Virus record (IMG/VR): IMGVR_UViG_3300021168_000029
Location: 1 to 64,000 of that record
Strand: one strand, 5' to 3'
DNA: 64,000 nucleotides
DNA from: a virus
Shown: piece after piece, positions 21,851 through 27,033 of the stretch
How the letters are laid out: each line of letters starts with the position of its first letter
Numbering within the stretch: the first letter of the stretch is position 1
Program-made: the position numbers and the translations under genes
Notes under the pieces: generated by a model
Database searches by the model: none
Seen by the model: the letters and a program-made list of their open reading frames with translations, nothing else
What the model was told of the DNA's origin: nothing

Positions 21851-21879
21851 TTGACAAGGTTTCGAAAGTGTGGTAGGAT
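21851..21879 (+). promoter_or_regulatory. tRNA-array promoter C
   Basis: TTGACA (21851-21856), 17-base spacer ending GTGTGG, TAGGAT (21874-21879). The downstream gene starts eight bases past the -10. Confidence 0.85.
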
Positions 21880-21886
21880 GGGTTCA

Positions 21887-22069
21887 ATGGAAACGTTCGA
21901 AACGGAAATATGGATTCCGGCGAAGAACGGAGTCGGGCAACCACCCCGGCTGATTTCATGCCCCGAATGCGGGGACCCGGTTCGGAGACGACCCGGCAAC
22001 AGATATGTTTGCGAGTGCGGCGCGGAGACGACGTTAGACCTCACGCCAATCGAGCACAGAAAGGTTTAA
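21887..22069 (+). CDS. Zinc-ribbon protein with near-leaderless start, 60 aa
   Basis: METFETEIWIPAKNG... with CPECG (about 25-29) and CECG (about 40-43). The ATG is one base after the predicted transcription start of promoter C, so the mRNA has essentially no leader. It precedes the rest of the tRNA array and may share its transcript. Confidence 0.65.
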   Translation: METFETEIWIPAKNGVGQPPRLISCPECGDPVRRRPGNRYVCECGAETTLDLTPIEHRKV

Positions 22070-22149
22070 GAGTTCAAACCGTGGGCGGCTCATCACCGCA
22101 TGATGAACACGGGGCGGTCGGCTGGTTCACAGTCCACCAAAGCGGCAGA

Positions 22150-22166
22150 GTGGGTTCGACTCCCAC
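22150..22166 (+). ncRNA. Isolated T-arm (tRNA remnant?)
   Basis: GTGGG-TTCGACT-CCCAC is a perfect T-arm. A poor acceptor (GGGGCGG/CAGCTCC) can be drawn around it, but an anticodon arm is missing. A decayed or minimal tRNA. Confidence 0.4.
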
Positions 22167-22228
22167 CAGCTCCCGGGGCACTGGGACGGTAATGTATGGC
22201 GCATCCGCTGCGACTGGCTTTCCGACTT

Positions 22229-22393
22229 ATGAATGAACCAATAATTTTCTTGGCCCAGCGACGGGTCAGTACCGTGCAGATAGTCCACCTAGCCTTAAGT
22301 GGCGACGTCGAGGAAAGCGCGAAAGTTTACTTGCTGATTGCCGAAAAGACGCTACAGGTTCGCGAGCCTAATTCGGCGAGAAGCGTGGGCTGA
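22229..22393 (+). CDS. Possible small protein in tRNA array, 54 aa
   Basis: MNEPIIFLAQRRVST... with a plausible strand-helix pattern (VEESAKVYLLIAEKTL). No clear ribosome binding site, so the call is tentative. The DNA after it, to 22507, holds hairpins but no gene I can support. Confidence 0.35.
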   Translation: MNEPIIFLAQRRVSTVQIVHLALSGDVEESAKVYLLIAEKTLQVREPNSARSVG

Positions 22394-22507
22394 GTCTATG
22401 TCAAAGTCATCCGTAAGGGTGAAACACCATAGGCTACATTGCGTGGCCTGCCGTTGTGGCGAAAGCGTCCGGTTCGAAACGTTTGCTACGATGTATACAT
22501 TTTCTGT

Positions 22508-22596
22508 CGAGGTATAGGTCCGTAGCTTGGTAGCGGTCTGGTTTTGGAAACCAGTGCGGCAACGCCCCGGAGGTTCGAATCCTTCTATCTCGACCA
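22508..22596 (+). tRNA. tRNA-Pro (TGG)
   Basis: Anticodon loop TTTGGAA; C1-G72 as in bacterial tRNA-Pro; CCA encoded. Its variable region is 14 bases with a GCGGCAACGC hairpin, long for a class I tRNA. Confidence 0.85.
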
Positions 22597-22603
22597 TTTT
22601 TCA

Positions 22604-22680
22604 GCGGAGATAGGGTCAGTTGGTAACGACACGTCCCTGTCACGGATGAAGTACGGGTTCGATTCCCGTTATCTCCGCCA
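22604..22680 (+). tRNA. tRNA-Asp (GTC)
   Basis: Clean cloverleaf, acceptor GCGGAGA/TATCTCC-type, anticodon loop CTGTCAC, T-arm ACGGG/CCCGT, CCA encoded. Confidence 0.9.
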
Positions 22681-22689
22681 TTTTTCTAC

Positions 22690-22777
22690 TGGGGTGTGGC
22701 TCAATTGGTACAGCACCTGACTGTTAATCAGGCAGAGCTAGCGCTCATTACAGGTTCGAGTCCTGTTGCCCCAGCCA
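22690..22777 (+). tRNA. tRNA-Asn (GTT)
   Basis: Anticodon loop CTGTTAA, acceptor TGGGGTG/TGCCCCA, CCA encoded. The variable region has about 17 bases with a GAGC/GCTC hairpin, unusual for Asn. Confidence 0.87.
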
Positions 22778-22787
22778 ATTTTACTGT

Positions 22788-22866
22788 CGAGAAATAGAGG
22801 AGTTTGGCTTATCTCACTCGCTTCGGAAGCGAGGGCACGCTGGTTCGAATCCAGCTTTCTCGACCA
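22788..22866 (+). tRNA. tRNA-Pro (CGG)
   Basis: Anticodon stem CTCGC/GCGAG, loop TTCGGAA, acceptor CGAGAAA/TTTCTCG with C1-G72, CCA encoded. Normal variable loop. Confidence 0.88.
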
Positions 22867-22871
22867 ATTTT

Positions 22872-23194
22872 GTGGAGCCGTTCGGTTATCCACTACGGAC
22901 CCTTGCAGGGTCGCGGACAGCGCAGGCCCTTCGGGGCTGTAGCCTTCGGGCGCGCGAGGTCGCGGCTCTCTAGGGAGCGAACGGACACCGGAGCACGAAA
23001 GTGCGAAGGGGAACGAGGCGTCAAGGCACGCCTACCACGGAGATGTTGTCGCGACAGAGTCCATCAACCTATCGGGGTAGCTCCCTGACGGGGCCTCGCA
23101 TGCTGGTTTGGGGCAATAGGACTCGGCACTAAAGGTGCCCTATGCGGGACGGCGGCTCGCGCTGATAAAATCCGCCCGGAAATTAAGTCCACCA
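22872..23194 (+). ncRNA. Large structured RNA within the tRNA array, ~320 nt
   Basis: Not a tRNA, tmRNA, SRP or RNase P RNA by any motif I could find. It is a chain of hairpins: CCCTTCGGGG and GCCTTCGGGC (UUCG loops), CGCGAGGTCGCG, GCTCTCTAGGGAGC, GCACGAAAGTGC (GAAA loop), GGCAC-TAAAG-GTGCC inside ATAGG/CCTAT, and GGCGG/CCGCC. It ends in TCCACCA plus the array linker, and 5' TGGA can pair with the TCCA before the CCA. The position and design recall large phage RNAs such as GOLLD/ROOL, but it is much smaller. Confidence 0.55.
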
Positions 23195-23204
23195 ATTTGT
23201 TCGG

Positions 23205-23288
23205 GTGGCAGATGAGCTGAGAGGTGCGGGTTCGAGTCCCGCCGTGTGAGCTTGCTCGCACGTAGTTTAATGGTAGAACGCTCGGCAG
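23205..23288 (+). tRNA. Circularly permuted tRNA, acceptor end closed
   Basis: The 3' half comes first: anticodon-stem CTGAG (23217-23221), variable AGGT, T-arm GCGGG/CCCGC with TTCGAGT loop, acceptor strand CGTGTGA. Then G-CTTG-C (23250-23255), then the 5' half: acceptor strand TCGCACG, TA, D-arm GTT/AAC with a TAATGGTAG loop, G26, anticodon-stem CTCGG (23281-23285). All four stems pair. The ends fall in the anticodon loop, so the anticodon cannot be read with certainty. No CCA. Linkers on both sides match the other tRNA units. Confidence 0.75.
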
Positions 23289-23297
23289 ATTTTCAGT

Positions 23298-23382
23298 GCC
23301 CTGTTGGCGGAATTGGGAGACGCGCTGGTCTTAGGAACCAGTGACTTCGGTCGTGCAGGTTCGACTCCTGTGCGGGGTACCA
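23298..23382 (+). tRNA. tRNA-Leu (TAG)
   Basis: Anticodon stem CTGGT/ACCAG, loop CTTAGGA, long variable arm with ACTTCGGT, T-arm GCAGG/CCTGT, CCA encoded. Confidence 0.88.
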
Positions 23383-23393
23383 AGTTTGCATGT

Positions 23394-23421
23394 AGAGCGG
23401 GTCGAGCTGTAATCTCGGCCC
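23394..23421 (+). ncRNA. Anticodon-stem-loop mimic (GTA) / tRNA remnant
   Basis: An 8-bp stem GGGTCGAG/CTCGGCCC encloses a 7-base loop CTGTAAT with U33 and GTA at 34-36, exactly an anticodon arm for Tyr. It is preceded by TAGAGC, like the end of a D-arm, and followed by the AAATTT linker. No acceptor or T-arm is present. It is either a degraded tRNA or a free-standing mimic. Confidence 0.5.
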
Positions 23422-23443
23422 AAATTTAAGAAGGGAGGTTCTC

Positions 23444-23557
23444 ATGACCTTCTTCGAGAAGTATCTGATTGCGGTCTCGTTCACATCCGCAGCGCCTTTT
23501 GTGCTGCTGTGGGTTTGCCGTAAGTATCCAATCATCGCGCGAATCATCGCGCTGTAA
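23444..23557 (+). CDS. Single-helix membrane microprotein, 37 aa
   Basis: MTFFEKYLIAVSFTSAAPFVLLWVC... is a hydrophobic helix with a basic end (RKYPIIARIIAL). Start behind GGGAGGTTCTC. It lies inside the tRNA array. Confidence 0.65.
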   Translation: MTFFEKYLIAVSFTSAAPFVLLWVCRKYPIIARIIAL

Positions 23558-23562
23558 ATTTG

Positions 23563-23703
23563 CAAAGGCTTCCGTGAGCCAGAGAACGGACGAGTACTGT
23601 CTTCTTGCCTAAGCCAGCGCGTAAGTGATTCGCGACACACTCCGTGCGGACCCGCGTAAAAGGTTCCGGTCTAAGGGCACGTCAGCACCCCGAAAATTTC
23701 TGA
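23563..23703 (+). other. Unassigned spacer with hairpins
   Basis: About 140 bases with small hairpins (GGCT...AGCC; CGCG-containing arms) ending CACCCCGAAAATTTC, reminiscent of the array linker. No gene; possibly a degenerate tRNA or small RNA. Confidence 0.4.
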
Positions 23704-23781
23704 GCACTCGTCGGGAAACTGGATATCCCAACGGCGTTCTAACCCGTACCAAAGAGAGTTCGAATCTCTCCGAGTGTTCCA
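23704..23781 (+). tRNA. tRNA-Arg (TCT)
   Basis: Acceptor GCACTCG/CGAGTGT, anticodon loop GTTCTAA, T-arm GAGAG/CTCTC, CCA encoded. Confidence 0.85.
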
Positions 23782-23871
23782 ATATTTGTGTCGCGTCAAG
23801 TCCTTCGCCAGCTTCGGCTGCAAGGCGCGGTAATCTCTGTGGTTCAGAGCAAACACGATTCCGATTTCTGA
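23782..23871 (+). other. Unassigned spacer with hairpins
   Basis: Ninety bases with CAGCTTCGGCTG and CTCTGTGGTTCAGAG hairpins. tRNA-sized but not foldable as a tRNA; no gene. Confidence 0.4.
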
Positions 23872-23946
23872 GGGCTGCTCGTATATCGGAAATTGCATAG
23901 CGCTACGAACGCTAGGAGCGGGGTTCGACTCCCCGGTGGCCCTCCA
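23872..23946 (+). tRNA. tRNA-Arg (ACG)
   Basis: Acceptor GGGCTGC/GTGGCCC, anticodon stem TAGCG/CGCTA, loop CTACGAA, T-arm CGGGG/CCCCG, CCA encoded. A34 would need editing to inosine to read all CGN codons. Confidence 0.87.
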
Positions 23947-23954
23947 AGTTTTAT

Positions 23955-24039
23955 CGCCTGCTGGCGGAACTGGCAGACGCGCGGGATTCAAAACCCCGTG
24001 CCTTCGGGCGTCACGGTTCGACTCCGTGGTGGGCGACCA
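23955..24039 (+). tRNA. tRNA-Leu (CAA)
   Basis: Anticodon loop TTCAAAA, long variable arm with CTTCGG, acceptor CGCCTGC/GTGGGCG (C1-G72, atypical for Leu), CCA encoded. Confidence 0.86.
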
Positions 24040-24045
24040 AGTTTT

Positions 24046-24186
24046 ATGATGACCTGCGTTTGTGGTAAAAAATTTAATCGAGTAAAGAGACGAATCAAGA
24101 AATTTATCTCAGGCTATCGCATGAGAAAAGTTTGGGCGTCTTGCTCTTGCGGAACTCGCTATCAGTGGCTAGAGGTCATCAAGTAA
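24046..24186 (+). CDS. Zinc-ribbon microprotein in tRNA array, 46 aa
   Basis: MMTCVCGKKFNRVKRR... with CVCG and CSCG pairs and the ending TRYQWLEVIK. It is strongly basic. A related peptide with the same CxCG...YQW pattern lies at 24888-25055. No ribosome binding site, so the exact start (24046 or 24049) is uncertain. Confidence 0.6.
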   Translation: MMTCVCGKKFNRVKRRIKKFISGYRMRKVWASCSCGTRYQWLEVIK

Positions 24187-24191
24187 GCTTT

Positions 24192-24277
24192 GCGCGTGTG
24201 GCGGAATGGCATACGCGGCGCACTTAAAACGCGCTACCCCTTTGGGTGTGAGGGTCCGACTCCCTCGACGCGCACCA
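24192..24277 (+). tRNA. tRNA-Leu (TAA)
   Basis: Anticodon loop CTTAAAA, variable arm TACCCCTTTGGGTGT, acceptor GCGCGT/ACGCGC, CCA encoded. T-loop begins TCCGA. Confidence 0.87.
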
Positions 24278-24282
24278 AGTTT

Positions 24283-24357
24283 GAATCGGAAGCCAATCGA
24301 TTAGGCGGCGGATTGCAAACCCGCTATTGGTCAGTTTGACTCTGACCCGGTTCTCCA
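24283..24357 (+). tRNA. tRNA-Cys (GCA)
   Basis: Acceptor GAATCGG/CCGGTTC, anticodon stem GCGGA/CCCGC, loop TTGCAAA, T-arm GTCAG/CTGAC, CCA encoded. Confidence 0.85.
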
Positions 24358-24426
24358 AGTTTGTCGGCGAAACAGTTCAGACACAAATGCCGAATCGTTC
24401 TGGCGTCAACGAAAGACTGCCTACTT
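24358..24426 (+). other. Leader segment upstream of RNase P RNA
   Basis: About 70 bases between tRNA-Cys and the first RNase P helix. They contain GGCG/CGCC-type pairings but no tRNA or reading frame; probably a processed leader. Confidence 0.4.
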
Positions 24427-24714
24427 TTTGGTAGCGTAGACGAACGCTGGCGCGCAAGCGCTGGAGGAAGTTCCGGGCATAACTCAACATCGTGCCGTGG
24501 AAGTTGCGGGCCGCGTAAGCGGACGGGTAAGGCTTCGTACTCAGCGAGAGCAGCAGAAATGTTAGCGTAGATACCTGAGTCATTCAAGCGAAGGCACTCC
24601 ACACGGATGCAACAGCAAATAGGACCGGAGCGCTTGTTGAGCGTGATGAAGGTCGGGTAGCTGGCTCAGAGGAATGTTCGTCCTAGACAGAACCCGGGCT
24701 ATCGCGCAACCAAA
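24427..24714 (+). ncRNA. rnpB: RNase P RNA, bacterial type
   Basis: The catalytic RNA of RNase P, which removes tRNA 5' leaders. Landmarks in order: P1 TTTGGTAGCG with CGCAACCAAA; P2 GACGAAC with GTTCGTC; a short P3 capped by GCAA; CR-I GGAGGAAGTTCCGGGC; CR-II region CAGCAGAAATG; CR-IV ACTCCACACGGATGCAA then CAAATAGG; CR-V AGAGGAATG...AGACAGAACCCGGGCTAT. Each aligns to the E. coli sequence in the same order. At about 288 nt it is shorter than the usual 350-400; P3 and parts of the specificity domain are reduced. The GGU that normally pairs with tRNA CCA in L15 is not obvious. Confidence 0.93.
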
Positions 24715-24720
24715 TTCAGT

Positions 24721-24796
24721 CGACTGCGATTTCGAGTGGCAGAATGATTCCCTCTTAAGGAACACGGTCTCGGTTCAAGTCCGAGGCGGTCGACCA
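24721..24796 (+). tRNA. tRNA-Lys (CTT)
   Basis: Anticodon loop CTCTTAA, acceptor CGACTGC/GCGGTCG, T-arm CTCGG/CCGAG with TTCAAGT, CCA encoded. It begins six bases after the RNase P RNA. Confidence 0.87.
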
Positions 24797-24806
24797 AATT
24801 TTCAGT

Positions 24807-24882
24807 GCATTGCGATATCGAGCGGCAGATGGCGCGCCTTTTAAGCGCTGAGGTCGGGGTTCAAGTCCCCGGCGATGCACCA
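24807..24882 (+). tRNA. tRNA-Lys (TTT)
   Basis: Anticodon loop CTTTTAA, acceptor GCATTGC/GCGATGC, T-arm CGGGG/CCCCG, CCA encoded. Confidence 0.88.
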
Positions 24883-24887
24883 AGTTT

Positions 24888-25055
24888 ATGAGCCTTCACA
24901 AAACATCACGGTCTGTAGGTCTGATGTGTCAGTGCGGAAAGTATGTCGAGGGTAAAGTTCAACCCGACCGCGAGACTGTCGTGAAGTGCGAAGATTGCAA
25001 GATTGTTTATCAGTGGTCTTCGATGGGCCAGCGTTGGTACAAAACGAATTTATAA
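24888..25055 (+). CDS. Zinc-ribbon microprotein in tRNA array, 55 aa
   Basis: MSLHKTSRSVGLMCQCGKYV... with CQCG (about 14-17) and CEDC (about 34-37), then IVYQWSS. It resembles the 24046 peptide in architecture, so the two may be paralogues. No ribosome binding site is visible. Confidence 0.6.
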   Translation: MSLHKTSRSVGLMCQCGKYVEGKVQPDRETVVKCEDCKIVYQWSSMGQRWYKTNL

Positions 25056-25057
25056 AC

Positions 25058-25129
25058 GGCAGTCTCAGCCGATAGCAAAAACGCAAGAGGCGGGCACGGT
25101 GATTCCCCCGGTACACAATACTGTCACCA
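25058..25129 (+). ncRNA. tRNA-sized element without T-arm
   Basis: Seventy-two bases beginning GGCAGTC and ending TACTGTC-A-CCA, which form six of seven acceptor pairs, followed by the AATTTTC linker. No TTCGA T-loop can be found; an alternative GGTGA/TCACC hairpin is possible. A degenerate or unusual tRNA. Confidence 0.45.
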
Positions 25130-25137
25130 AATTTTCT

Positions 25138-25213
25138 ACCCGATTATCAAACTGGTCGTATGAACCTCTCCTACAAAGAGGCTGGCAGAGTTCGATTCTC
25201 TGATTGGGTACCA
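25138..25213 (+). tRNA. tRNA-Val (TAC)
   Basis: Acceptor ACCCGAT/ATTGGGT, anticodon stem CCTCT/AGAGG, loop CCTACAA, CCA encoded. The only Val tRNA seen. Confidence 0.88.
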
Positions 25214-25221
25214 ATTTCTAT

Positions 25222-25296
25222 TCCTCGTTCGTCTAATGGCGAAGGCCCAAGTCTTATAAACTTGAGACGGTGGTCCGATTCCACCACGAGGCACCA
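25222..25296 (+). tRNA. tRNA-Ile (TAT)
   Basis: Anticodon stem CAAGT/ACTTG, loop CTTATAA, T-arm GGTGG/CCACC, CCA encoded. Reads AUA directly without lysidine modification. Confidence 0.87.
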
Positions 25297-25298
25297 AT

Positions 25299-25372
25299 GG
25301 CGTTGTCGATTAGTGGCAGGTCGCTTGGTTCTCAACCAAGTAGCGCGAGTTCGATTCTCGCCATCGCTACCA
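25299..25372 (+). tRNA. tRNA-Glu (CTC)
   Basis: Anticodon stem CTTGG/CCAAG, loop TTCTCAA, T-arm GCGAG/CTCGC, CCA encoded. It starts two bases after the previous CCA. Confidence 0.87.
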
Positions 25373-25376
25373 AGTT

Positions 25377-25431
25377 TTGCCGTTCAGGAAACCCGGGGTC
25401 CGAAAGGGGCCGGGATAACAGGAGGCGGCAA
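25377..25431 (+). ncRNA. Compact structured RNA, 55 nt
   Basis: Bounded by TTGCCG and CGGCAA, with an internal CCCGG/CCGGG stem and a GAAA loop. It occupies a tRNA-like slot between Glu tRNAs. No known riboswitch was recognised. Confidence 0.5.
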
Positions 25432-25442
25432 GAAGTTTCAGT

Positions 25443-25518
25443 GCTCATGTCGTCTAGTGCTCTAGGACGCCGCCCTTTCAAGGCGAGAACGCGGGTTGAA
25501 ATCCCGCCGCGAGTACCA
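25443..25518 (+). tRNA. tRNA-Glu (TTC)
   Basis: Anticodon stem CGCC/GGCG, loop CTTTCAA, T-arm GCGGG/CCCGC with an atypical TTGAAAT loop, CCA encoded. Confidence 0.84.
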
Positions 25519-25528
25519 ATTTTACTGT

Positions 25529-25605
25529 GGGCCGTTCGCCTAATTGGGATGGCACCTCGCTTGCACCGAGGAATAATGAGGGTTCGAGTCCCTTATGGTC
25601 CACCA
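25529..25605 (+). tRNA. tRNA-Ala (TGC)
   Basis: Acceptor GGGCCGT/ATGGTCC with a G3-T70 wobble, the Ala identity element; anticodon stem CCTCG/CGAGG, loop CTTGCAC; CCA encoded. Confidence 0.9.
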
Positions 25606-25614
25606 ATTTTCAGT

Positions 25615-25688
25615 TGACGAGTCGTCTAACGGCAGGACGATTCTCTGATAAGGAATAAGAGAGTGTTCGATTCACTCCTCGTCAACCA
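25615..25688 (+). tRNA. tRNA-Ile (GAT)
   Basis: Acceptor TGACGAG/CTCGTCA, anticodon loop CTGATAA, T-arm GAGTG/CACTC, CCA encoded. Confidence 0.87.
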
Positions 25689-25697
25689 TTTTTCTGT

Positions 25698-25786
25698 TGC
25701 GCGGTCGACTAGATGGCCGATGTCGCCAGTCTCATAAGCTGGAATCCGAAAGGACACCAAGGGTTCGAATCCCTTCTGCGCAACCA
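25698..25786 (+). tRNA. tRNA-Met (CAT)
   Basis: Anticodon stem CCAGT/GCTGG, loop CTCATAA. T1-A72 is paired and the anticodon stem lacks the three G-C pairs, so it is not an initiator; it could be elongator Met or, if modified, Ile2. The variable region is about 16 bases with a TCC-GAAA-GGA hairpin, long for this class. Confidence 0.83.
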
Positions 25787-25794
25787 AGTTTTGA

Positions 25795-25868
25795 GCGGTG
25801 TTGATGTAATGGTAGCATTGGAGTTTTCCAAACTCTTCGTCTCGGTTCGAGTCCGTGACGCCGCTCCA
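25795..25868 (+). tRNA. tRNA-Gly (TCC)
   Basis: Acceptor GCGGTGT/ACGCCGC, anticodon stem GGAGT/ACTCT, loop TTTCCAA, CCA encoded. Confidence 0.87.
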
Positions 25869-25876
25869 GTTTCAGG

Positions 25877-25951
25877 GCGAGGTTGGTATAATGGTAGCAC
25901 GAGACGTTGCCAACGTCTAGGCGCGGGTTCGACTTCCCGCACTTCGCTCCA
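25877..25951 (+). tRNA. tRNA-Gly (GCC)
   Basis: Acceptor GCGAGGT/ACTTCGC, anticodon loop TTGCCAA, T-arm GCGGG with a TTCGACT loop, CCA encoded. Confidence 0.87.
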
Positions 25952-25960
25952 ATTTTCTGA

Positions 25961-26034
25961 GTCGATGTAGTATAGTGGTAGAACAGTTCTTTGGTAAAGA
26001 ACAAGCGCAGGTCCGATTCCTGCCTTCGGCTCCA
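25961..26034 (+). tRNA. tRNA-Thr (GGT)
   Basis: Anticodon stem GTTCT/AGAAC, loop TTGGTAA, T-arm GCAGG/CCTGC, CCA encoded. The acceptor GTCGATG/CTTCGGC has a T-T at 6:67. Confidence 0.85.
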
Positions 26035-26035
26035 T

Positions 26036-26111
26036 GCACTGCTCATACAGCGGTCCAGTATACCGAGCTTGTACCTCGGTCACATTCGTTCGAATCGAAT
26101 GCGGTGCTCCA
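26036..26111 (+). tRNA. tRNA-Thr (TGT)
   Basis: Acceptor GCACTGC/GCGGTGC, anticodon stem CCGAG/CTCGG, loop CTTGTAC, CCA encoded; one base after the previous CCA. Confidence 0.87.
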
Positions 26112-26117
26112 ATTTTT

Positions 26118-26191
26118 GCCTTGTTGGTCTAGTGGTATGACGCCTCTTTCGTAAAGAGGACGCCGGGGTCCGATTCCTCGACGAGGCTCCA
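26118..26191 (+). tRNA. tRNA-Thr (CGT)
   Basis: Acceptor GCCTTGT/ACGAGGC, anticodon stem CCTCT/AGAGG, loop TTCGTAA, CCA encoded. Confidence 0.88.
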
Positions 26192-26196
26192 AGTTT

Positions 26197-26285
26197 GGAT
26201 GAGCGGCGCAGTTGGAGTGGCGCGGCAGGCTGTAACCCTGTTGGCCCTTGGGCCATAGAGAGTTCGAATCCCTCATCATCCACCA
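26197..26285 (+). tRNA. tRNA-Tyr (GTA)
   Basis: Anticodon loop CTGTAAC and a long variable arm (TTGGCCCTTGGGCCA), as in bacterial tRNA-Tyr; CCA encoded. Confidence 0.88.
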
Positions 26286-26520
26286 TTCTTTTCTCTCGCG
26301 CCTGAAAAACGCGAGGGACCATGACGCCGAACGGCAAGGCGCATCTAGTACGAGGTAGATACGAAGGCGGCTTAGTCCGTACGTGCTGACCTAGACAGCA
26401 TTCGTCCATCGTGTCCGCGTGTGAGTTCGAATCCCACTGGGAGCGGGTGATTTCAACGTGAGTCCAAAGGGCTGTGACACGGCCAGCCACGCGGTGAAAT
26501 AGGAAGCTCAGATTTTCTAC
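26286..26520 (+). other. Long spacer with hairpin and T-arm fragment
   Basis: About 235 bases. A CTCGCG/CGCGAG hairpin at the start is followed by a possible 22-residue frame behind GAGGGACC (26318). A T-arm-like GTGAG-TTCGAAT-CCCAC sits at 26421-26437 with no matching acceptor. Near the end, AGGAAGC is a perfect partner for the tRNA-Trp 3' acceptor strand. It reads like tRNA debris. Confidence 0.45.
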
Positions 26521-26594
26521 AGGTTGCAAGTGTTGCGGTAGCACATCCGGCTCCAACCCGGAGAGAGTGGGTTCGACTCCTACGCTTCCTGCCA
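26521..26594 (+). tRNA. tRNA-Trp (CCA)
   Basis: Anticodon stem TCCGG/CCGGA, loop CTCCAAC, D-arm GTG/CAC, CCA encoded. The acceptor AGGTTGC/GCTTCCT has T-T mismatches at 4:69 and 5:68. Confidence 0.85.
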
Positions 26595-26609
26595 ATTTAA
26601 GAGGCTCCG

Positions 26610-27026
26610 ATGGACGCACTTCATAAGCTGTTGCTGACTGGCGAAATTTTCAGCGGTGCGGTTCTCGGCTTGATTGCGGTATCCACCATATTTGGTGTAA
26701 TTAACAAATATCGCGGGCTGTATGTGCCGTGGGCCGGGGCACAGCAGGTCGCGGCGCAAGAGTTGACGGCATCTAAAGAAGGTTGGCCTCATCGAGCGCT
26801 GGTCGCGTTCGATATCTGGTTCAATGTTACGATTCTTCGAGGCCAGCAGGACGAAACGATTTCAACGCACAGCTGGCGCGCGCAGCAAGAAGGCAAGCTG
26901 TGGGGCAAGCTGATGTGCAAGTGGCTGAACGGGTTTCAGCCGAATCACGGATTCAAAGCAGCGAGCGGGGATTTGGAAAGAGCCAAGTCGCGCGTCGCGC
27001 AGCTCAGCAAGATGCTAGGAGTTTAA
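26610..27026 (+). CDS. Membrane-anchored phage protein, 138 aa
   Basis: A hydrophobic segment at about 12-31 (EIFSGAVLGLIAVSTIFGVI) is followed by a soluble domain with WFNVTILRGQQDETIS and a C-terminal helix. The DETIS motif with an upstream membrane helix is a pattern I recognise from other phage proteins of unknown role. It interrupts the tRNA array. Confidence 0.65.
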   Translation: MDALHKLLLTGEIFSGAVLGLIAVSTIFGVINKYRGLYVPWAGAQQVAAQELTASKEGWPHRALVAFDIWFNVTILRGQQDETISTHSWRAQQEGKLWGKLMCKWLNGFQPNHGFKAASGDLERAKSRVAQLSKMLGV

Positions 27027-27033
27027 GTTTACG

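Noticed and set aside
22872-23194. Second RNase P RNA or SRP RNA
   Set aside because: A partial match to GACAGA...TATCGG exists, but the P4 partner and other conserved regions are missing, and the SRP GGAA/GCAG motifs are absent.
23205-23288. Group I intron or ordinary split tRNA
   Set aside because: The joining segment is only six bases (GCTTGC), far too short for an intron, and the order of halves is reversed.
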